A stretch of 64,000 nt of DNA from JABFWF01 sp035539135 (GCA_035539135.1 DATLJD010000014.1:310001-374000); one strand, 5' to 3'. Positions 43,976 through 54,588 are shown, counted from the first letter of the stretch. The notes: generated by a model from the letters alone, not told the origin. Made by a program: numbers and translations.

Positions 43976-46915
43976 ATGAACGACGAGCGGCGCGACGCCG
44001 TCACGACCACCCCGCCGCGCGCGTGCGACGAGGCGGGCATGGCGATCCTCGAGGCGGCCACCCCGGGTGAAGTGGCCGCCGCCCTGCTGGCTTCGCTGCG
44101 CGTCGGCGGCCTGTCCGCCGGGGCGGTCGCATGGACCGCGGGCGACGAGCTCCGGTTCGAGCCGCCTGCGGCCGCGTCCCCCGCGCGCCAGCAGGCGGTG
44201 AGCGCGGCCATCGTGGCCCACCTGCAGGGCCTGTCCGGGAACCCGGGCGTGCACCTGCTGTGCAACGGCGCCTCCGACGCCAGCGCCGCGCTGCTGGCCG
44301 ATCCCCTGCAACTGGCCGCGCCGACGCCCGCGCAGGCGCGCCTGCTCGCCCTCGCCGGCCGGCGCATGTCCGAGCTGTTCGCGATCCAGCGCCTGCACGC
44401 CTCGGTGCGCGATCTCGCCCAGGCCGAGCAACTGCAGCGGGCGCTGTTCGCGATCGCCGACATGGCCGGCAGCGAGCGCGACATGCCGAGCCTGCTCAAG
44501 GGCCTGCACGGGATCATCGGCGAGCTGATGTACGCCGAGAACTTCTACATCGCGCTGTACGACCGCGACGCCGACGCGCTGCGCTTCGTCTACTTCGCCG
44601 ACACCGTGGACACGCTGGGGCCGTCGTTCGTGCGGCCGGTGCCGATGGCGGACATCGAGCGCGGCCTGACCTGGTACCTGATCCGCGACGCGCGCCCGCT
44701 GATGGGTACCACCGAGCAGCTGGCCACCCAGGTGTCCGGCCCGCTGGCGCTGCACGGCGCCGACAGCGCCGACTGGCTGGGCGTGCCGATGCTGCGCGAG
44801 GGCGCGGCGGTCGGCGCACTGGTCGTGCAGAGCTACCAGGAGGGCGTGCGCTACACCGCCTCCGACCGCGCGGTGCTGTCCTTCGTCGCCGAGCACGTGC
44901 TGAACGCGCTCGAGCGCAAGCGCGGCCAGGAGGAACTCGAACAGCGCGTCGCCGACCGCACCCGCGAACTGGCCGAGGCGAACGCGCGCCTGCAGGAGCA
45001 GATCGCCGAACGCGAGCGCGCCGCCCACCTGCAGGCGACCCTGTACCGGATCGCCGCGCTCAGCAACACGGAAGAGAGCGACGAGCGCTTCTACCGGGCG
45101 ATCCACCTCGCGGTCGGCGAACTGATCAACGCCGAGAGCTTCTATATCGCGCTGGTCTCCGACGACGGCGGGATGCTGCACTTCCCCTATTCGGTGGACG
45201 CTGCGGGCGAGCGCCCGGAGGCGCGGCCGATGGGACACGGCCTGAGCGAGTACGTGATCCGCCACGGCAGCACCTTGCTGATCGACGACGCCGGCGTGCA
45301 GCGACTGATCGCGCGGGGCGAGCTGGCGCCGTTCGCGCGCACCGCCGGCACCCCGGCCGTGTGCTGGCTGGGCGTGCCGCTGCTCGGCGCGCAGGGGGTG
45401 ATGGGCCTGGTCGCGGTGCAGAGCTATCGCAGCGACCTCGCCTACACCGGCGAGGACGCCGAACTGCTCACCTTCGTGTCCTCGCAGATCGCCAGCAGCC
45501 TGCAGCGGCGCAAGCAGGCCGAGGCGCTGCACCGGCTCAACAGTGAGCTCGAGCAGCGCGTGCTGGACCGCACCCGGGAGCTGCGCCAGCAGATCGCCGT
45601 GCGCGAGCAGGTGGAGGCCCAGCTCAAGCACCAGGTCATGCACGACCCGCTGACCGGCCTGCCCAACCGCCTGTACCTGCGCGACCGCCTGGAGCGCGCG
45701 CTGGCCGGCGCGCAGCGCAACCCGCAGCGCAGCTTCGCCCTGCTCTACCTGGATGTCGACCGCTTCAAGCTGTTCAACGACAGCCTCGGGCACCTTGCCG
45801 GCGACGCGGTGCTGCGCGAGGTGTCGCGGCGGATGCAGGAATGCGTGCGCGATCCCGACGTCGTCGCCCGCCTGTCCGGCGACGAGTTCGCGATCCTGCT
45901 GGAGGACTGTCCCGTGCCGGCGACCGCGTGCAAGGTCGCACAGCGCATCCAGGCGCGACTGCAGGCGCCGATGCTGGTCGGCGACCGCGAGCTGCAAACG
46001 TCGGCCAGCATCGGCATCGCGATCAGCCACCCGCGCCACCAGGTCACCGATGATCTGCTGCACGACGCCGACGTCGCCCTTTACCGGGCCAAGGCCGCCG
46101 GCCGCCAGCGCTTCGTGCTGTTCGACGAGACCCTGCAGCGCAGCGCGATGAACGTGCTCGACGTGGAGCAGCAGCTGCGCAACGCGCTGCTCGGTGGCGA
46201 GTTCCAGCCGTTCTTCCAGCCGATCGTGCAACTGGAGGACGCCCGCGTGGTCGGCTACGAGGCCCTGCTGCGCTGGCGCCACCCGCAACGCGGCCTGCTG
46301 GGCCCGGCCGACTTCCTGCCCGTCGCCGAGGAGAGCGGCCTGATCGAGGCGATCGACTGGCACATGTACCGTCTCGCCTGCCAGGCCGGAGCGCCGCTCG
46401 TGCGCGACGGCGGCTACCTGACCCTCAACATCTCGCCGAGGCACTTCCAGAGCGACGACTTCGACCAGCGCCTGCTCGCGCTCGCCGCGGAGACCGGTTT
46501 CAATCCCTCACGGCTGCGCATCGAGGTCACCGAGGGCACCCTGCTCGGCGACCCGGAGGCGGTGGCGGCGATCCTGCGGCGACTGCACGAGGCCTGCGTG
46601 GGCGCCGCGCTGGACGATTTCGGCACCGGCTATTCCTCGCTCGGCTACGTGCACCGCTTCCCGCTGAAGATGATCAAGATCGACCGCTCCTTCGTGCACC
46701 CGCTGGGCGACGAGCAGCAGCAGCGCAGCTCGGCGATCGTCGGCGCGGTGATCAACCTGGCGGGCTCGCTCGGCCTGGAGGTCATCGCCGAGGGCGTGGA
46801 GACCGAGGCCCAGCGCCGGGCGCTGCTGGCGATGGGCTGCACCTACGCCCAGGGCTTCCTGTTCGGGCGGCCGCAGCCCGTGGCGCACTGGACGGGTACG
46901 TCGCCGTCGCGCTGA
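43976..46915 (+). CDS. GAF-GAF-GGDEF-EAL cyclic-di-GMP signalling protein
   Basis: 979 residues from the ATG at 43976 (GGTAGGGAAGCG before it). Two GAF-like sensor domains (about 150-320 and 360-510) are each followed by a coiled-coil ELEQRV(A/L)DRTREL segment. The GGDEF domain has LDVDRF, an RDPD inhibitory site and SGDEF, whose first Gly is replaced by Ser (S634). The EAL domain looks complete: EALLRW (E762), NISPRHF, EVTEG, DDFGTGYSS, AEGVE and QGFLFG. It is probably a c-di-GMP phosphodiesterase, with cyclase activity uncertain. No membrane segment is seen. A FliA-like promoter suggests linkage to motility. Confidence 0.93.
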   Translation: MNDERRDAVTTTPPRACDEAGMAILEAATPGEVAAALLASLRVGGLSAGAVAWTAGDELRFEPPAAASPARQQAVSAAIVAHLQGLSGNPGVHLLCNGASDASAALLADPLQLAAPTPAQARLLALAGRRMSELFAIQRLHASVRDLAQAEQLQRALFAIADMAGSERDMPSLLKGLHGIIGELMYAENFYIALYDRDADALRFVYFADTVDTLGPSFVRPVPMADIERGLTWYLIRDARPLMGTTEQLATQVSGPLALHGADSADWLGVPMLREGAAVGALVVQSYQEGVRYTASDRAVLSFVAEHVLNALERKRGQEELEQRVADRTRELAEANARLQEQIAERERAAHLQATLYRIAALSNTEESDERFYRAIHLAVGELINAESFYIALVSDDGGMLHFPYSVDAAGERPEARPMGHGLSEYVIRHGSTLLIDDAGVQRLIARGELAPFARTAGTPAVCWLGVPLLGAQGVMGLVAVQSYRSDLAYTGEDAELLTFVSSQIASSLQRRKQAEALHRLNSELEQRVLDRTRELRQQIAVREQVEAQLKHQVMHDPLTGLPNRLYLRDRLERALAGAQRNPQRSFALLYLDVDRFKLFNDSLGHLAGDAVLREVSRRMQECVRDPDVVARLSGDEFAILLEDCPVPATACKVAQRIQARLQAPMLVGDRELQTSASIGIAISHPRHQVTDDLLHDADVALYRAKAAGRQRFVLFDETLQRSAMNVLDVEQQLRNALLGGEFQPFFQPIVQLEDARVVGYEALLRWRHPQRGLLGPADFLPVAEESGLIEAIDWHMYRLACQAGAPLVRDGGYLTLNISPRHFQSDDFDQRLLALAAETGFNPSRLRIEVTEGTLLGDPEAVAAILRRLHEACVGAALDDFGTGYSSLGYVHRFPLKMIKIDRSFVHPLGDEQQQRSSAIVGAVINLAGSLGLEVIAEGVETEAQRRALLAMGCTYAQGFLFGRPQPVAHWTGTSPSR

Positions 46916-46950
46916 GCGGGACGGCGACGCCCGGCAGGTGCCGGCGTGCC

Positions 46951-48426
46951 CTACTCGAAGCTCCCGACCGCGTCGTGGCTGAGGTTGTCGAAGCGGGTGT
47001 ACTCGCCGAAGAACTTCAGCTTGACCGAGCCGGTCGGGCCGTTGCGCTGCTTGCCGATGATCACTTCGGCCAGGCCCTTGTCGGGCGAATTTTCCTTGTT
47101 GTAGTACTCGTCGCGGTAGATGAAGACGATCACGTCCGCGTCCTGCTCGATCGCACCCGACTCGCGCAGGTCGGCCATCACCGGGCGCTTGTCGGTGCGC
47201 GTCTCGAGCGAGCGGTTGAGCTGCGACAGCGCGATCACCGGCACCTTCAGCTCCTTCGCCAGCGCCTTGAGCGAGCGCGAGATCTCGGAGATCTCGGTCG
47301 CGCGGTTCTCGCTGTTGCCTGGCACCTGCATCAGCTGCAGGTAGTCGATCACGATCAGGCCGAGGTCGTGCTCGCGGTTGAGCCGGCGCGCCTTGGCGGC
47401 CAGCTTGACCGGCGACAGCGCAGGCTCGTCGTCGATGAAGACCTTGGTCTCGCGCAGCAGGCGGATCGCGCTGCTGACCCGGCTCCAGTCCTCGTCCTCG
47501 AGCTGGCCGGTGCGCAGGCGGGTGGCGTTGACCCGGCCGACCGAGGAGATCAAGCGCAGCGCGAGCTGGCTGGCCGACATTTCCATCGAGAACACGGCCA
47601 CGGCCTTCTTCGTCTTCATCGCCGCGTACTCGGCCATGTTGAGCGCGAGCGTGGTCTTGCCCATCGCCGGGCGCGCGGCGAGGATGATCAGGTCGGTCGG
47701 CTGCAGGCCGGCGGTCATCTCGTCGAACTCGGTGTAGCCGGTCGGCACGCCGGTCACGCCGCCGCCGTTCTGGTAGCGCGTCTGCAGGACGTCGAAGGCC
47801 TCGCGCATCGCGTCGTTGACCGCGGTGAAGTCGCGCTTGCCGCGGGCGCCGGCCTCGGCGATCGCGAGCACGTTCTTCTCCGCTTCCTCGAGGATCTCGC
47901 GGGTCTCGCGGCCCTCGGGCTGGAAGCCGTCGTTGACGATCCCGGTGCCGACCTCGATCAGCTGCCGCAGCACCGCCTTGTCGCGCACGATCTCGGCGTA
48001 GGCGGTGATGTTGGCGGCAGAGGGCGTGGTGCTGGCCAGCTCGATCAGGTAGGCGCCCCCGGCGACCAGCTCGGCCTGGCCCATGGACTCGAACCACTCG
48101 CCCAGGGTCACCGCGTCGTACGGGCGGTTCTTCTCCGCCAGTTCGCGGATCGCGCGGAAGATCAGCTGGTGGTCGCGGCGGTAGAAGTCGCCGTCGACCA
48201 GCAGGTCGGCGACGCGGTCGTAGGCGTCGGGCGCCAGCATCAGCCCGCCGAGGACGGCCTGCTCGGCCTCGACCGACTGCGGCGGCACGCGCAGCTGCTC
48301 GATCTTCTGGTCGGCGCGCCCAGCGAATGCACCCTGCTCTGCACGGAACTGACGTGCGCTCATCAGCGAAGCAACTCCCCCGGAAGGACCGTCGGTGCGG
48401 TCGTCGGCATGCGGCCGAGTGGCCAT
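46951..48426 (-). CDS. dnaB: replicative DNA helicase
   Basis: 491 residues from the ATG at 48426; an ATG 36 bases earlier is possible. It has an N-terminal DnaB domain (VPPQSVEAEQAVLGGLML), a linker, and a RecA-like domain with Walker A ARPAMGKTTLALN, Walker B LIVIDYLQLM, the SQLNRSLE sensor and KQRNGPTGSVKLKF at the end. It is the hexameric 5'-3' helicase of the replisome. A spacer with the rplI terminator separates it from the upstream ribosomal genes, a common neighbour pairing (rpsF-rpsR-rplI-dnaB). Confidence 0.97.
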   Translation of the reverse strand: MATRPHADDRTDGPSGGVASLMSARQFRAEQGAFAGRADQKIEQLRVPPQSVEAEQAVLGGLMLAPDAYDRVADLLVDGDFYRRDHQLIFRAIRELAEKNRPYDAVTLGEWFESMGQAELVAGGAYLIELASTTPSAANITAYAEIVRDKAVLRQLIEVGTGIVNDGFQPEGRETREILEEAEKNVLAIAEAGARGKRDFTAVNDAMREAFDVLQTRYQNGGGVTGVPTGYTEFDEMTAGLQPTDLIILAARPAMGKTTLALNMAEYAAMKTKKAVAVFSMEMSASQLALRLISSVGRVNATRLRTGQLEDEDWSRVSSAIRLLRETKVFIDDEPALSPVKLAAKARRLNREHDLGLIVIDYLQLMQVPGNSENRATEISEISRSLKALAKELKVPVIALSQLNRSLETRTDKRPVMADLRESGAIEQDADVIVFIYRDEYYNKENSPDKGLAEVIIGKQRNGPTGSVKLKFFGEYTRFDNLSHDAVGSFE

Positions 48427-48556
48427 CGTAGGGACTCCGGCTGTGGATTCGCGACGCAACAAGCTGTGGATAAGCCGCTGTGGGCAAACCGGCGGCGTCG
48501 CGCCCTTCTAGGCCGGGCCGGTCTCACCGCCCGCGAACCGGGCGCCCCAAAACGAA

Positions 48557-48578
48557 ACGGGCGCCTCGCGGCGCCCGT
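48557..48578 (-). terminator. intrinsic terminator after rplI
   Basis: Perfect 9-bp arms ACGGGCGCC and GGCGCCCGT around TCGC. On the minus strand it is followed by TTCGTTTTGG. It ends the rpsF-rpsR-rplI transcript 24 bases past the rplI stop. Confidence 0.85.
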
Positions 48579-48601
48579 TCACTTGGTGCTTGCCGAAGGG
48601 C

Positions 48602-49054
48602 TTACGCCGCTTCGGGCTGCACGATCACCTTGACCGGCACCTCGATGTCGGCGTGCAGGTGCACGACGACCTCGTACTCGCCGACCTGGCGGAAGGCGCC
48701 TTCGCCCAGCACCACTTCCGACTTCTCGACCGGGGTGCCGAGCCTGGTCAGGGCCTCGGCGATGTCGCGCGGGCCGACCGAACCGTACAGCTTGCCCTCG
48801 GTGGACGCGTTGGCGTAGACGGTGACCTCGGCGCCCTCGAGCCTGGCGCGGCGCGACTCGGCCTCGCCCAGCTGGGCGGCGGCCTTGGCCTCGTACTCGG
48901 CGCGGCGCGCCTCGAACTCGGCGAGGTTGGCGGCCGTCGCCGGCACCGCCTTGCCCTGCGGGACCAGGAAGTTGCGGCCGTAGCCCGGCTTGACCTTGAC
49001 CTTGTCGCCGAGGTTGCCGAGGTTGGTCACCTTCTGCAGAAGGATCAGTTCCAT
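48602..49054 (-). CDS. rplI: 50S ribosomal protein L9
   Basis: 150 residues. MELILLQKVTNLGNLGDKVKVKPGYGRNFLVPQGKA is the L9 N-terminal RNA-binding domain, followed by a long helix and a C-terminal domain ending HLHADIEVPVKVIV. Usual length is about 149. Third gene of the rpsF-rpsR-rplI operon. Confidence 0.98.
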   Translation of the reverse strand: MELILLQKVTNLGNLGDKVKVKPGYGRNFLVPQGKAVPATAANLAEFEARRAEYEAKAAAQLGEAESRRARLEGAEVTVYANASTEGKLYGSVGPRDIAEALTRLGTPVEKSEVVLGEGAFRQVGEYEVVVHLHADIEVPVKVIVQPEAA

Positions 49055-49202
49055 GATGTGGCTCCGTAGCTCTTGCTGAGCTTCATTCGTTAGCGGCGCG
49101 CGCGGCGCCGCAACGTGTGCTGTCCGAATGGACCGGGACTTGCCATCTCCCGCAAGCGGGAAAAGGGGGAATAAGCGTCCTCGCGGCGCGAGGACGGTTT
49201 CC

Positions 49203-49433
49203 TCAAGCGTTGTGGTTGTCGGTGTACGGGATCAGCGCCAGGAAGCGCGCGCGCTTGACCGCGGTGGCGAGCTGGCGCTGGTAGCGCGACTTGGTGCCGG
49301 TGATGCGGCTCGGCACGATCTTGCCGGTCTCGGTCAGGTTCTGGCGCAGGGTGTTGAGATCCTTGTAGTCGATCTCCTTGACGCCCTCGGCGGTGAACTT
49401 GCAGAACTTGCGGCGGCGGAAGAACTTGGACAT
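49203..49433 (-). CDS. rpsR: 30S ribosomal protein S18
   Basis: 76 residues. FFRRRKFCKFTAEGVKEIDYKD and GKIVPSRITGTKSRYQRQLATAVKRARFLALIPY are the S18 signature. It forms a heterodimer with S6 on the 30S platform. It starts 27 bases after the rpsF stop. Confidence 0.98.
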   Translation of the reverse strand: MSKFFRRRKFCKFTAEGVKEIDYKDLNTLRQNLTETGKIVPSRITGTKSRYQRQLATAVKRARFLALIPYTDNHNA

Positions 49434-49460
49434 GGGTGTGCTCCTGGAACGAGATGGGCC

Positions 49461-49883
49461 TTAGGCGGCTTCTGCGGTGTTGTCGGCGTCGCCGGCGGCG
49501 GCCGGCGCACCCTCGTCGTCGCGGCGGCGACGCTCGCCGCGCTCGGGCTTGTCGCCCTTCTCGTCCTTGTTCTTCATGATCAGCGACTGCTCGGTGACCG
49601 CCTCGTCGCGGCGGATCACCAGGTGGCGCAGCACCGCGTCGTTGAAGCGGAAGCCGGAGACCAGCTCGTCGAGCACGTCCTGGCCGACCTCGATGTTCAT
49701 CAGCACGTAGTGCGCCTTGACCAGGTTCTCGATCGGGTACGCCAGCTGCCGGCGGCCCCAGTCCTCGAGGCGGTGGATGGTGCCGCCGCCGTTCTCGATC
49801 AGGCCCTTGTAGCGCTCGATCATGGCCGGGACCTGCTCGCTCTGGTCCGGGTGGACCAGGAACACGATTTCGTAATGACGCAT
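49461..49883 (-). CDS. rpsF: 30S ribosomal protein S6
   Basis: 140 residues from the ATG at 49883 (GAGGAACCACC before it). MRHYEIVFLVHPDQSEQV, RRQLAYPI and AHYVLMNIE are S6 hallmarks. The C-terminal tail is charged (EKGDKPERGERRRRDDEGAP) and longer than the core fold, as in other Proteobacteria where RimK may add Glu. First gene of the operon. The leader contains a strong hairpin that may be the S6:S18 regulatory site. Confidence 0.97.
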   Translation of the reverse strand: MRHYEIVFLVHPDQSEQVPAMIERYKGLIENGGGTIHRLEDWGRRQLAYPIENLVKAHYVLMNIEVGQDVLDELVSGFRFNDAVLRHLVIRRDEAVTEQSLIMKNKDEKGDKPERGERRRRDDEGAPAAAGDADNTAEAA

Positions 49884-49902
49884 GGTGGTTCCTCGTGGAT
49901 GT

Positions 49903-49923
49903 GGCCGTGCGCGTGACACGGCC
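49903..49923 (-). promoter_or_regulatory. leader hairpin of rpsF, possible S6:S18 binding site
   Basis: On the minus strand GGCCGTG-tcacgcg-CACGGCC gives a perfect 7-bp stem 20 bases before the rpsF ATG. Many bacteria have an S6:S18-binding motif in this leader for feedback control. Position and stem fit; the conserved internal bulge of that motif was not confirmed. Confidence 0.35.
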
Positions 49924-50038
49924 GGACAGCCCCCCGACGCCCGCCTTGCGGCGGCCCGCGGTGGGGCAAGGGACCCGCGGCCGGAGCCGCGGGAGCCGGA
50001 CATTATGCGGGAATCAAGGAGTTACGGGCAAGCCTTGG

Positions 50039-50093
50039 GGCGGAAACCGGTAGCCGGTAGCCGGAAACCGGAAGCCGGGGACCGGGGGGCCGG
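50039..50093. repeat. tandem GGTAGCC/GGAAACC-type 7-8-bp repeat array
   Basis: Seven or so degenerate units of the form CCGGTAG, CCGGAAA, CCGGAAG and CCGGGGA in direct order, between rpsF and the DUF885 gene. Its complement encodes strings such as RLPATGFR. A related stretch lies in the start of lolD. Confidence 0.7.
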
Positions 50094-50101
50094 AGCCAGC
50101 C

Positions 50102-51871
50102 CTATTTGCCCGCCTTCCGCGCCGCGATCCAGGCATCGATGTGCTTCTCCAGCACCGACAGCGGCACCGAACCGGTCTCCAGCACGGCGTCGTTGTAGGC
50201 GCGCAGGTCGAAGCGGCCGCCCAGCTCTCGGGCCGCCTTGTCGCGCAGTTCCGAGATCTTCAGCTGGCCGATCTTGTAGGCCAGCGCCTGGCCCGGCCAG
50301 TCGATGTAGCGGTCGATCTCGTTGACCACGTCCTGGCGGGTCTTGGGCGAGTTGTCCATGAAGTACTGGATCGCCCGCTCGCGGCTCCAGCCCTGGCTGT
50401 GCATGCCGGTGTCGACGACCAGGCGCACCGCCCGCCACATGTCGTAGGCGAGCTGGCCCATGCGGTCGTAGGGGTCGTCGTACAGGCCCATGTCGTAGCC
50501 CAGGCGCTCGGCGTACAGGCCCCAGCCCTCGCTGTAGGCGACGAAGTACGCGGTGCGGCGGAACATCGGCGCGTCCGGCAGCTCCAGTTGGCGGGCGAAC
50601 TGGAAGTGGTGGCCCGGGACCGATTCGTGCAGGGTCAGCGGGATCATTTCCCAGGTCGGCCGCGTTTCCGGCTTGTACAGGTTGACGTAGTAGTAGCCGG
50701 CGCGGGAACCGTCGCTGGCGCCCGGCTGGTAGTAGGCGGTGGTGGTGTCGGGCGCGATGTTGTCCGGGATCGGGCGCACGCCGTAGGGCAGCCGCGGGAT
50801 GACGTGGAAGGCCTTCACCAGCTCCGGGTCGATCCGCTTGGCGACCGACTGGTAGCGCTCCAGCAGCGCCGCCGGCGTCTTCTCGAAGAACTTCGGGTCG
50901 GTGCGCAGGTAGGTGAAGAATTCGGCGAGGCTGCCCTTGAAGCCGACCTCGGCCTTGATCTTCTCCATCCCGGCGCGGATGCGGGCGACCTCCTTCAGCC
51001 CGATGGCATGGATCTGCGCGGGCGTCAGGTCGGTCGTCGTGAAGTAGCCGGCGAGGTAGGCGTAGTAGGCCTCGCCGTCCGGCAGCGCGGTCACCGCGAT
51101 GCTGTCGCGGGTCTTCGGCAGGTAGTCGCCGTCGAAGTACGCCTGCAGGCTGCGGTAGGCCGGCACCACCTGGTCGCGGATGATTTGCCGCGCCTCGCCG
51201 CGCAGGGCCGCGCGGTCGGCCTCGCCGATCGAGTCCGGGAAGCGCTTGAACGGGCGGTAGAACGGGCTTTGCTCCGGGTCGTCGACGATCTGCGCGGCGA
51301 TCTGCGCCGGCACCCGCTGCATGAGCACCCTGGGCGGGACGTTGCCGGCCTCGACGCCCTGCTTCAGCAGCACGATCGTCTGCGCGACCTGGGTCGGCAG
51401 GGCGGCCATGCGTGCCAGCCAGTCGCGGTAGTCCTTGACGGTCGCGAAAGGGGCGATCTCGGCCAGGCCATCCGCGGTCTGGATGCCGCCCTGGTGGCTG
51501 ATCGCCTGCTGCCAGGTGCGGAAGCGCTGGGCCGCGATGGCGTGCTCGAGCTGCCATTCGAAGGTGTCGTAGTCCAGCCGGTCGGCGGCGGACAGCGCGT
51601 CGCGGTCGATCGCGTGCAGCTTCTCCAGGGCGGCGCGGTCGCCGGCCTCGCGCCGGGCGATCGCCTCCGGGCTCAGGTCGGTCCAGCGGTCGTTGTAGCG
51701 GGCATCGCCTTCGGCGGTCGCGTTCTCCGGATGCTCGCGCAGGCCGCGCTCCCACTCGGCGTCGAACAGCGCGCGCAGCGCCTTGGCGGGATCCTGCGCC
51801 TGGGCGGCGGCGAGCGGCGCGGCGAGGGTCAGGACCGCGGCGAGCGCGGCGGCGGCGAGCGGTCGGAACAT
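50102..51871 (-). CDS. secreted DUF885 family protein (putative zinc metallopeptidase)
   Basis: 589 residues. Signal peptide at 1-25 (LAAAALAAVLTLAAPLAAAQA). DUF885 features include HESVPGHHFQFARQLE, in which the HExxPGHH is the presumed zinc site, then YFVAYSEGWGLYAERLGYDMGLYDDPYDRMGQL with the third ligand Glu, and WPGQALAYKIGQLKI. The family resembles carboxypeptidase-like gluzincins and is frequent, often in several copies, in Xanthomonadaceae. Substrate unknown; periplasmic peptide degradation is a fair guess. Confidence 0.9.
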   Translation of the reverse strand: MFRPLAAAALAAVLTLAAPLAAAQAQDPAKALRALFDAEWERGLREHPENATAEGDARYNDRWTDLSPEAIARREAGDRAALEKLHAIDRDALSAADRLDYDTFEWQLEHAIAAQRFRTWQQAISHQGGIQTADGLAEIAPFATVKDYRDWLARMAALPTQVAQTIVLLKQGVEAGNVPPRVLMQRVPAQIAAQIVDDPEQSPFYRPFKRFPDSIGEADRAALRGEARQIIRDQVVPAYRSLQAYFDGDYLPKTRDSIAVTALPDGEAYYAYLAGYFTTTDLTPAQIHAIGLKEVARIRAGMEKIKAEVGFKGSLAEFFTYLRTDPKFFEKTPAALLERYQSVAKRIDPELVKAFHVIPRLPYGVRPIPDNIAPDTTTAYYQPGASDGSRAGYYYVNLYKPETRPTWEMIPLTLHESVPGHHFQFARQLELPDAPMFRRTAYFVAYSEGWGLYAERLGYDMGLYDDPYDRMGQLAYDMWRAVRLVVDTGMHSQGWSRERAIQYFMDNSPKTRQDVVNEIDRYIDWPGQALAYKIGQLKISELRDKAARELGGRFDLRAYNDAVLETGSVPLSVLEKHIDAWIAARKAGK

Positions 51872-51947
51872 GGGCGTCTCCCCGGAACCAGTCCGGCGAG
51901 TCTAGCCCGCGAACGCCCGGGCCTGCGGGGCCGGAAGTCCCGGCCGG

Positions 51948-52289
51948 TCAACCGGCGTGCGCGGGATCGGTGGTGAAGCTTTCGCCGCAGCCGCATTCGG
52001 CGGCGACGTTGGGGTTGCGGAACACGAACTGCTCGTTCAACCCCTGCTTGAGGAAGTCGATCTCGGTGCCGTCCACCAGCGCCAGGCTGTCGGCGTCCAC
52101 GTAAATGCGCACGCCGTCCTGCTCGAACACCCGGTCCTCCGGCGTCGCCTCGCGCGCCATGTCGATCGCGTAGCCCCAGCCCGAGCAGCCGGTGCGGCGC
52201 ACGCCGAAGCGCAGGCCGAGCGCACCGGGGGTACCGGCGAGGTAGCCGCGGACGCGGTCGAGGGCGGCGGGGGCGAGGGAGACGGCCAT
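51948..52289 (-). CDS. A-type iron-sulfur carrier protein (IscA/ErpA family)
   Basis: 113 residues from the ATG at 52289. The three cluster ligands are present: C35 in RRTGCSGWGY, and C99 and C101 in CGCGESF. It passes Fe-S clusters to target proteins. The start context (GACCATGGCCGTC) follows the minus-strand sequence with no strong ribosome site. Divergent from asnS. ErpA and IscA cannot be told apart by context alone since no isc or suf genes are nearby. Confidence 0.92.
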   Translation of the reverse strand: MAVSLAPAALDRVRGYLAGTPGALGLRFGVRRTGCSGWGYAIDMAREATPEDRVFEQDGVRIYVDADSLALVDGTEIDFLKQGLNEQFVFRNPNVAAECGCGESFTTDPAHAG

Positions 52290-52402
52290 GGTCGGACTCC
52301 GGTGGTGCGGTCGCGCCACCATTCTACCGGCGCGCCGCGCGCGAAACCGCCACGGTACACTGCGCGATTCAGGATTGGCGCCCGGTCGGGCGGAGACACG
52401 GC

Positions 52403-53803
<1,401 letters not shown>

Positions 53804-53809
53804 CGCGCC

Positions 53810-54118
53810 ATGGTGCTGTTCCTCGCCCTCTGCTTCGTCGCCATGGCGATCGCCGGCGCCACCGCCTTCGTGATCTTCTGGCCGCTGGCGCTGGTGCACA
53901 TCCGCGACCGCCACCCGGAGATCACCGCCGTGCTCGGCGAAGGCGCCTTCCTCAAGCCGCTCGCGCTGGCCTGGCTGCTGCGCGGCGACTACCGCGCGAC
54001 GCGCGACCCTTCGCTGAGCGGACTGGCGACGCCGGCGCGGGTCTCGCTGCTGGTGATCATCGCCGGGCTGGTGCTGGCCGGGCTGCTGTGGCTGGTCTCG
54101 CTGGTGCTGCCGGCATGA
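53810..54118 (+). CDS. small membrane protein, unknown
   Basis: 102 residues, 6 bases after asnS. Two membrane helices, at residues 3-25 (LFLALCFVAMAIAGATAFVIFWPLAL) and 78-100 (VSLLVIIAGLVLAGLLWLVSLVL), with a cytoplasmic middle rich in charged residues. No known family recognised. It overlaps the next gene by ATGA, so both probably follow asnS in one transcript. Confidence 0.7.
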   Translation: MVLFLALCFVAMAIAGATAFVIFWPLALVHIRDRHPEITAVLGEGAFLKPLALAWLLRGDYRATRDPSLSGLATPARVSLLVIIAGLVLAGLLWLVSLVLPA

Positions 54119-54432
54119 GCGGCGACACGATCCCCGCGCGCGACGGCTGGTGGCTGGCCACGTTCGGCCGCACCCTGGTGTGGGCGCGGCTGCGCGCGCT
54201 GCCGGCGGGCACCGCTGAAGTCTTCGACAGCGACGGCGCCACCCTGCCCTTCGACAGCGAGGACAGCGCGCGCGCGGCGCTGCTGGACGCCGGCTTCGTG
54301 GAATTCGACGGGCTCGACGCCGACGACGCCGCCGAACGCGGCTTCGACCTCGCCGCCGTGCAGCCGCCGACGGCCAGCGACGACGCCGCGCTGCGCGCGC
54401 GCATGGTCCAGCAGCTGCCGCCGGCGGCCTGA
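54115..54432 (+). CDS. small acidic protein, unknown
   Basis: 105 residues from the ATG at 54115 (4-base overlap with the previous stop). It begins with ARDGWWLATFGRTLVWARLRALPAGTAEVFDSDG. The rest is very acidic, with D/E-rich runs such as FDGLDADDAAERGFDLAAV. No family recognised and no signal peptide. Translational coupling to the small membrane protein upstream suggests they belong to one unit. Confidence 0.65.
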   Translation: MSGDTIPARDGWWLATFGRTLVWARLRALPAGTAEVFDSDGATLPFDSEDSARAALLDAGFVEFDGLDADDAAERGFDLAAVQPPTASDDAALRARMVQQLPPAA

Positions 54433-54588
54433 GTGCACCTGCCGCGCGCCTTCGCCGAGCACCTGGCGCGCTTCAACGCGCTGGCCGTCGCGGACGTCCC
54501 GCCGCGTTTCGACAGACGGGGATCGCGCGCGCCCGTGGAGCTGATGCGCGAGCGCATGCCCGCCCGCGACCCCCAGGAGCCCACCTGA
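54433..54588 (+). CDS. possible small ORF between 54432 and the SDR gene
   Basis: 51 codons from a GTG immediately after the preceding stop to a TGA that overlaps the SDR start (TGATG). Encoded MHLPRAFAEHLARFNALAV... is basic and plausible but has no ribosome site and no known relatives that I recall. It may instead be a leader or chance frame; the exact joining at both ends is the only support. Confidence 0.35.
   Translation: MHLPRAFAEHLARFNALAVADVPPRFDRRGSRAPVELMRERMPARDPQEPT

Noticed and set aside
49981..50000. CATTATGCG near 49999 as a second dif half-site.
   Set aside because: Only one arm-like hexamer; no partner arm at 6-base spacing.
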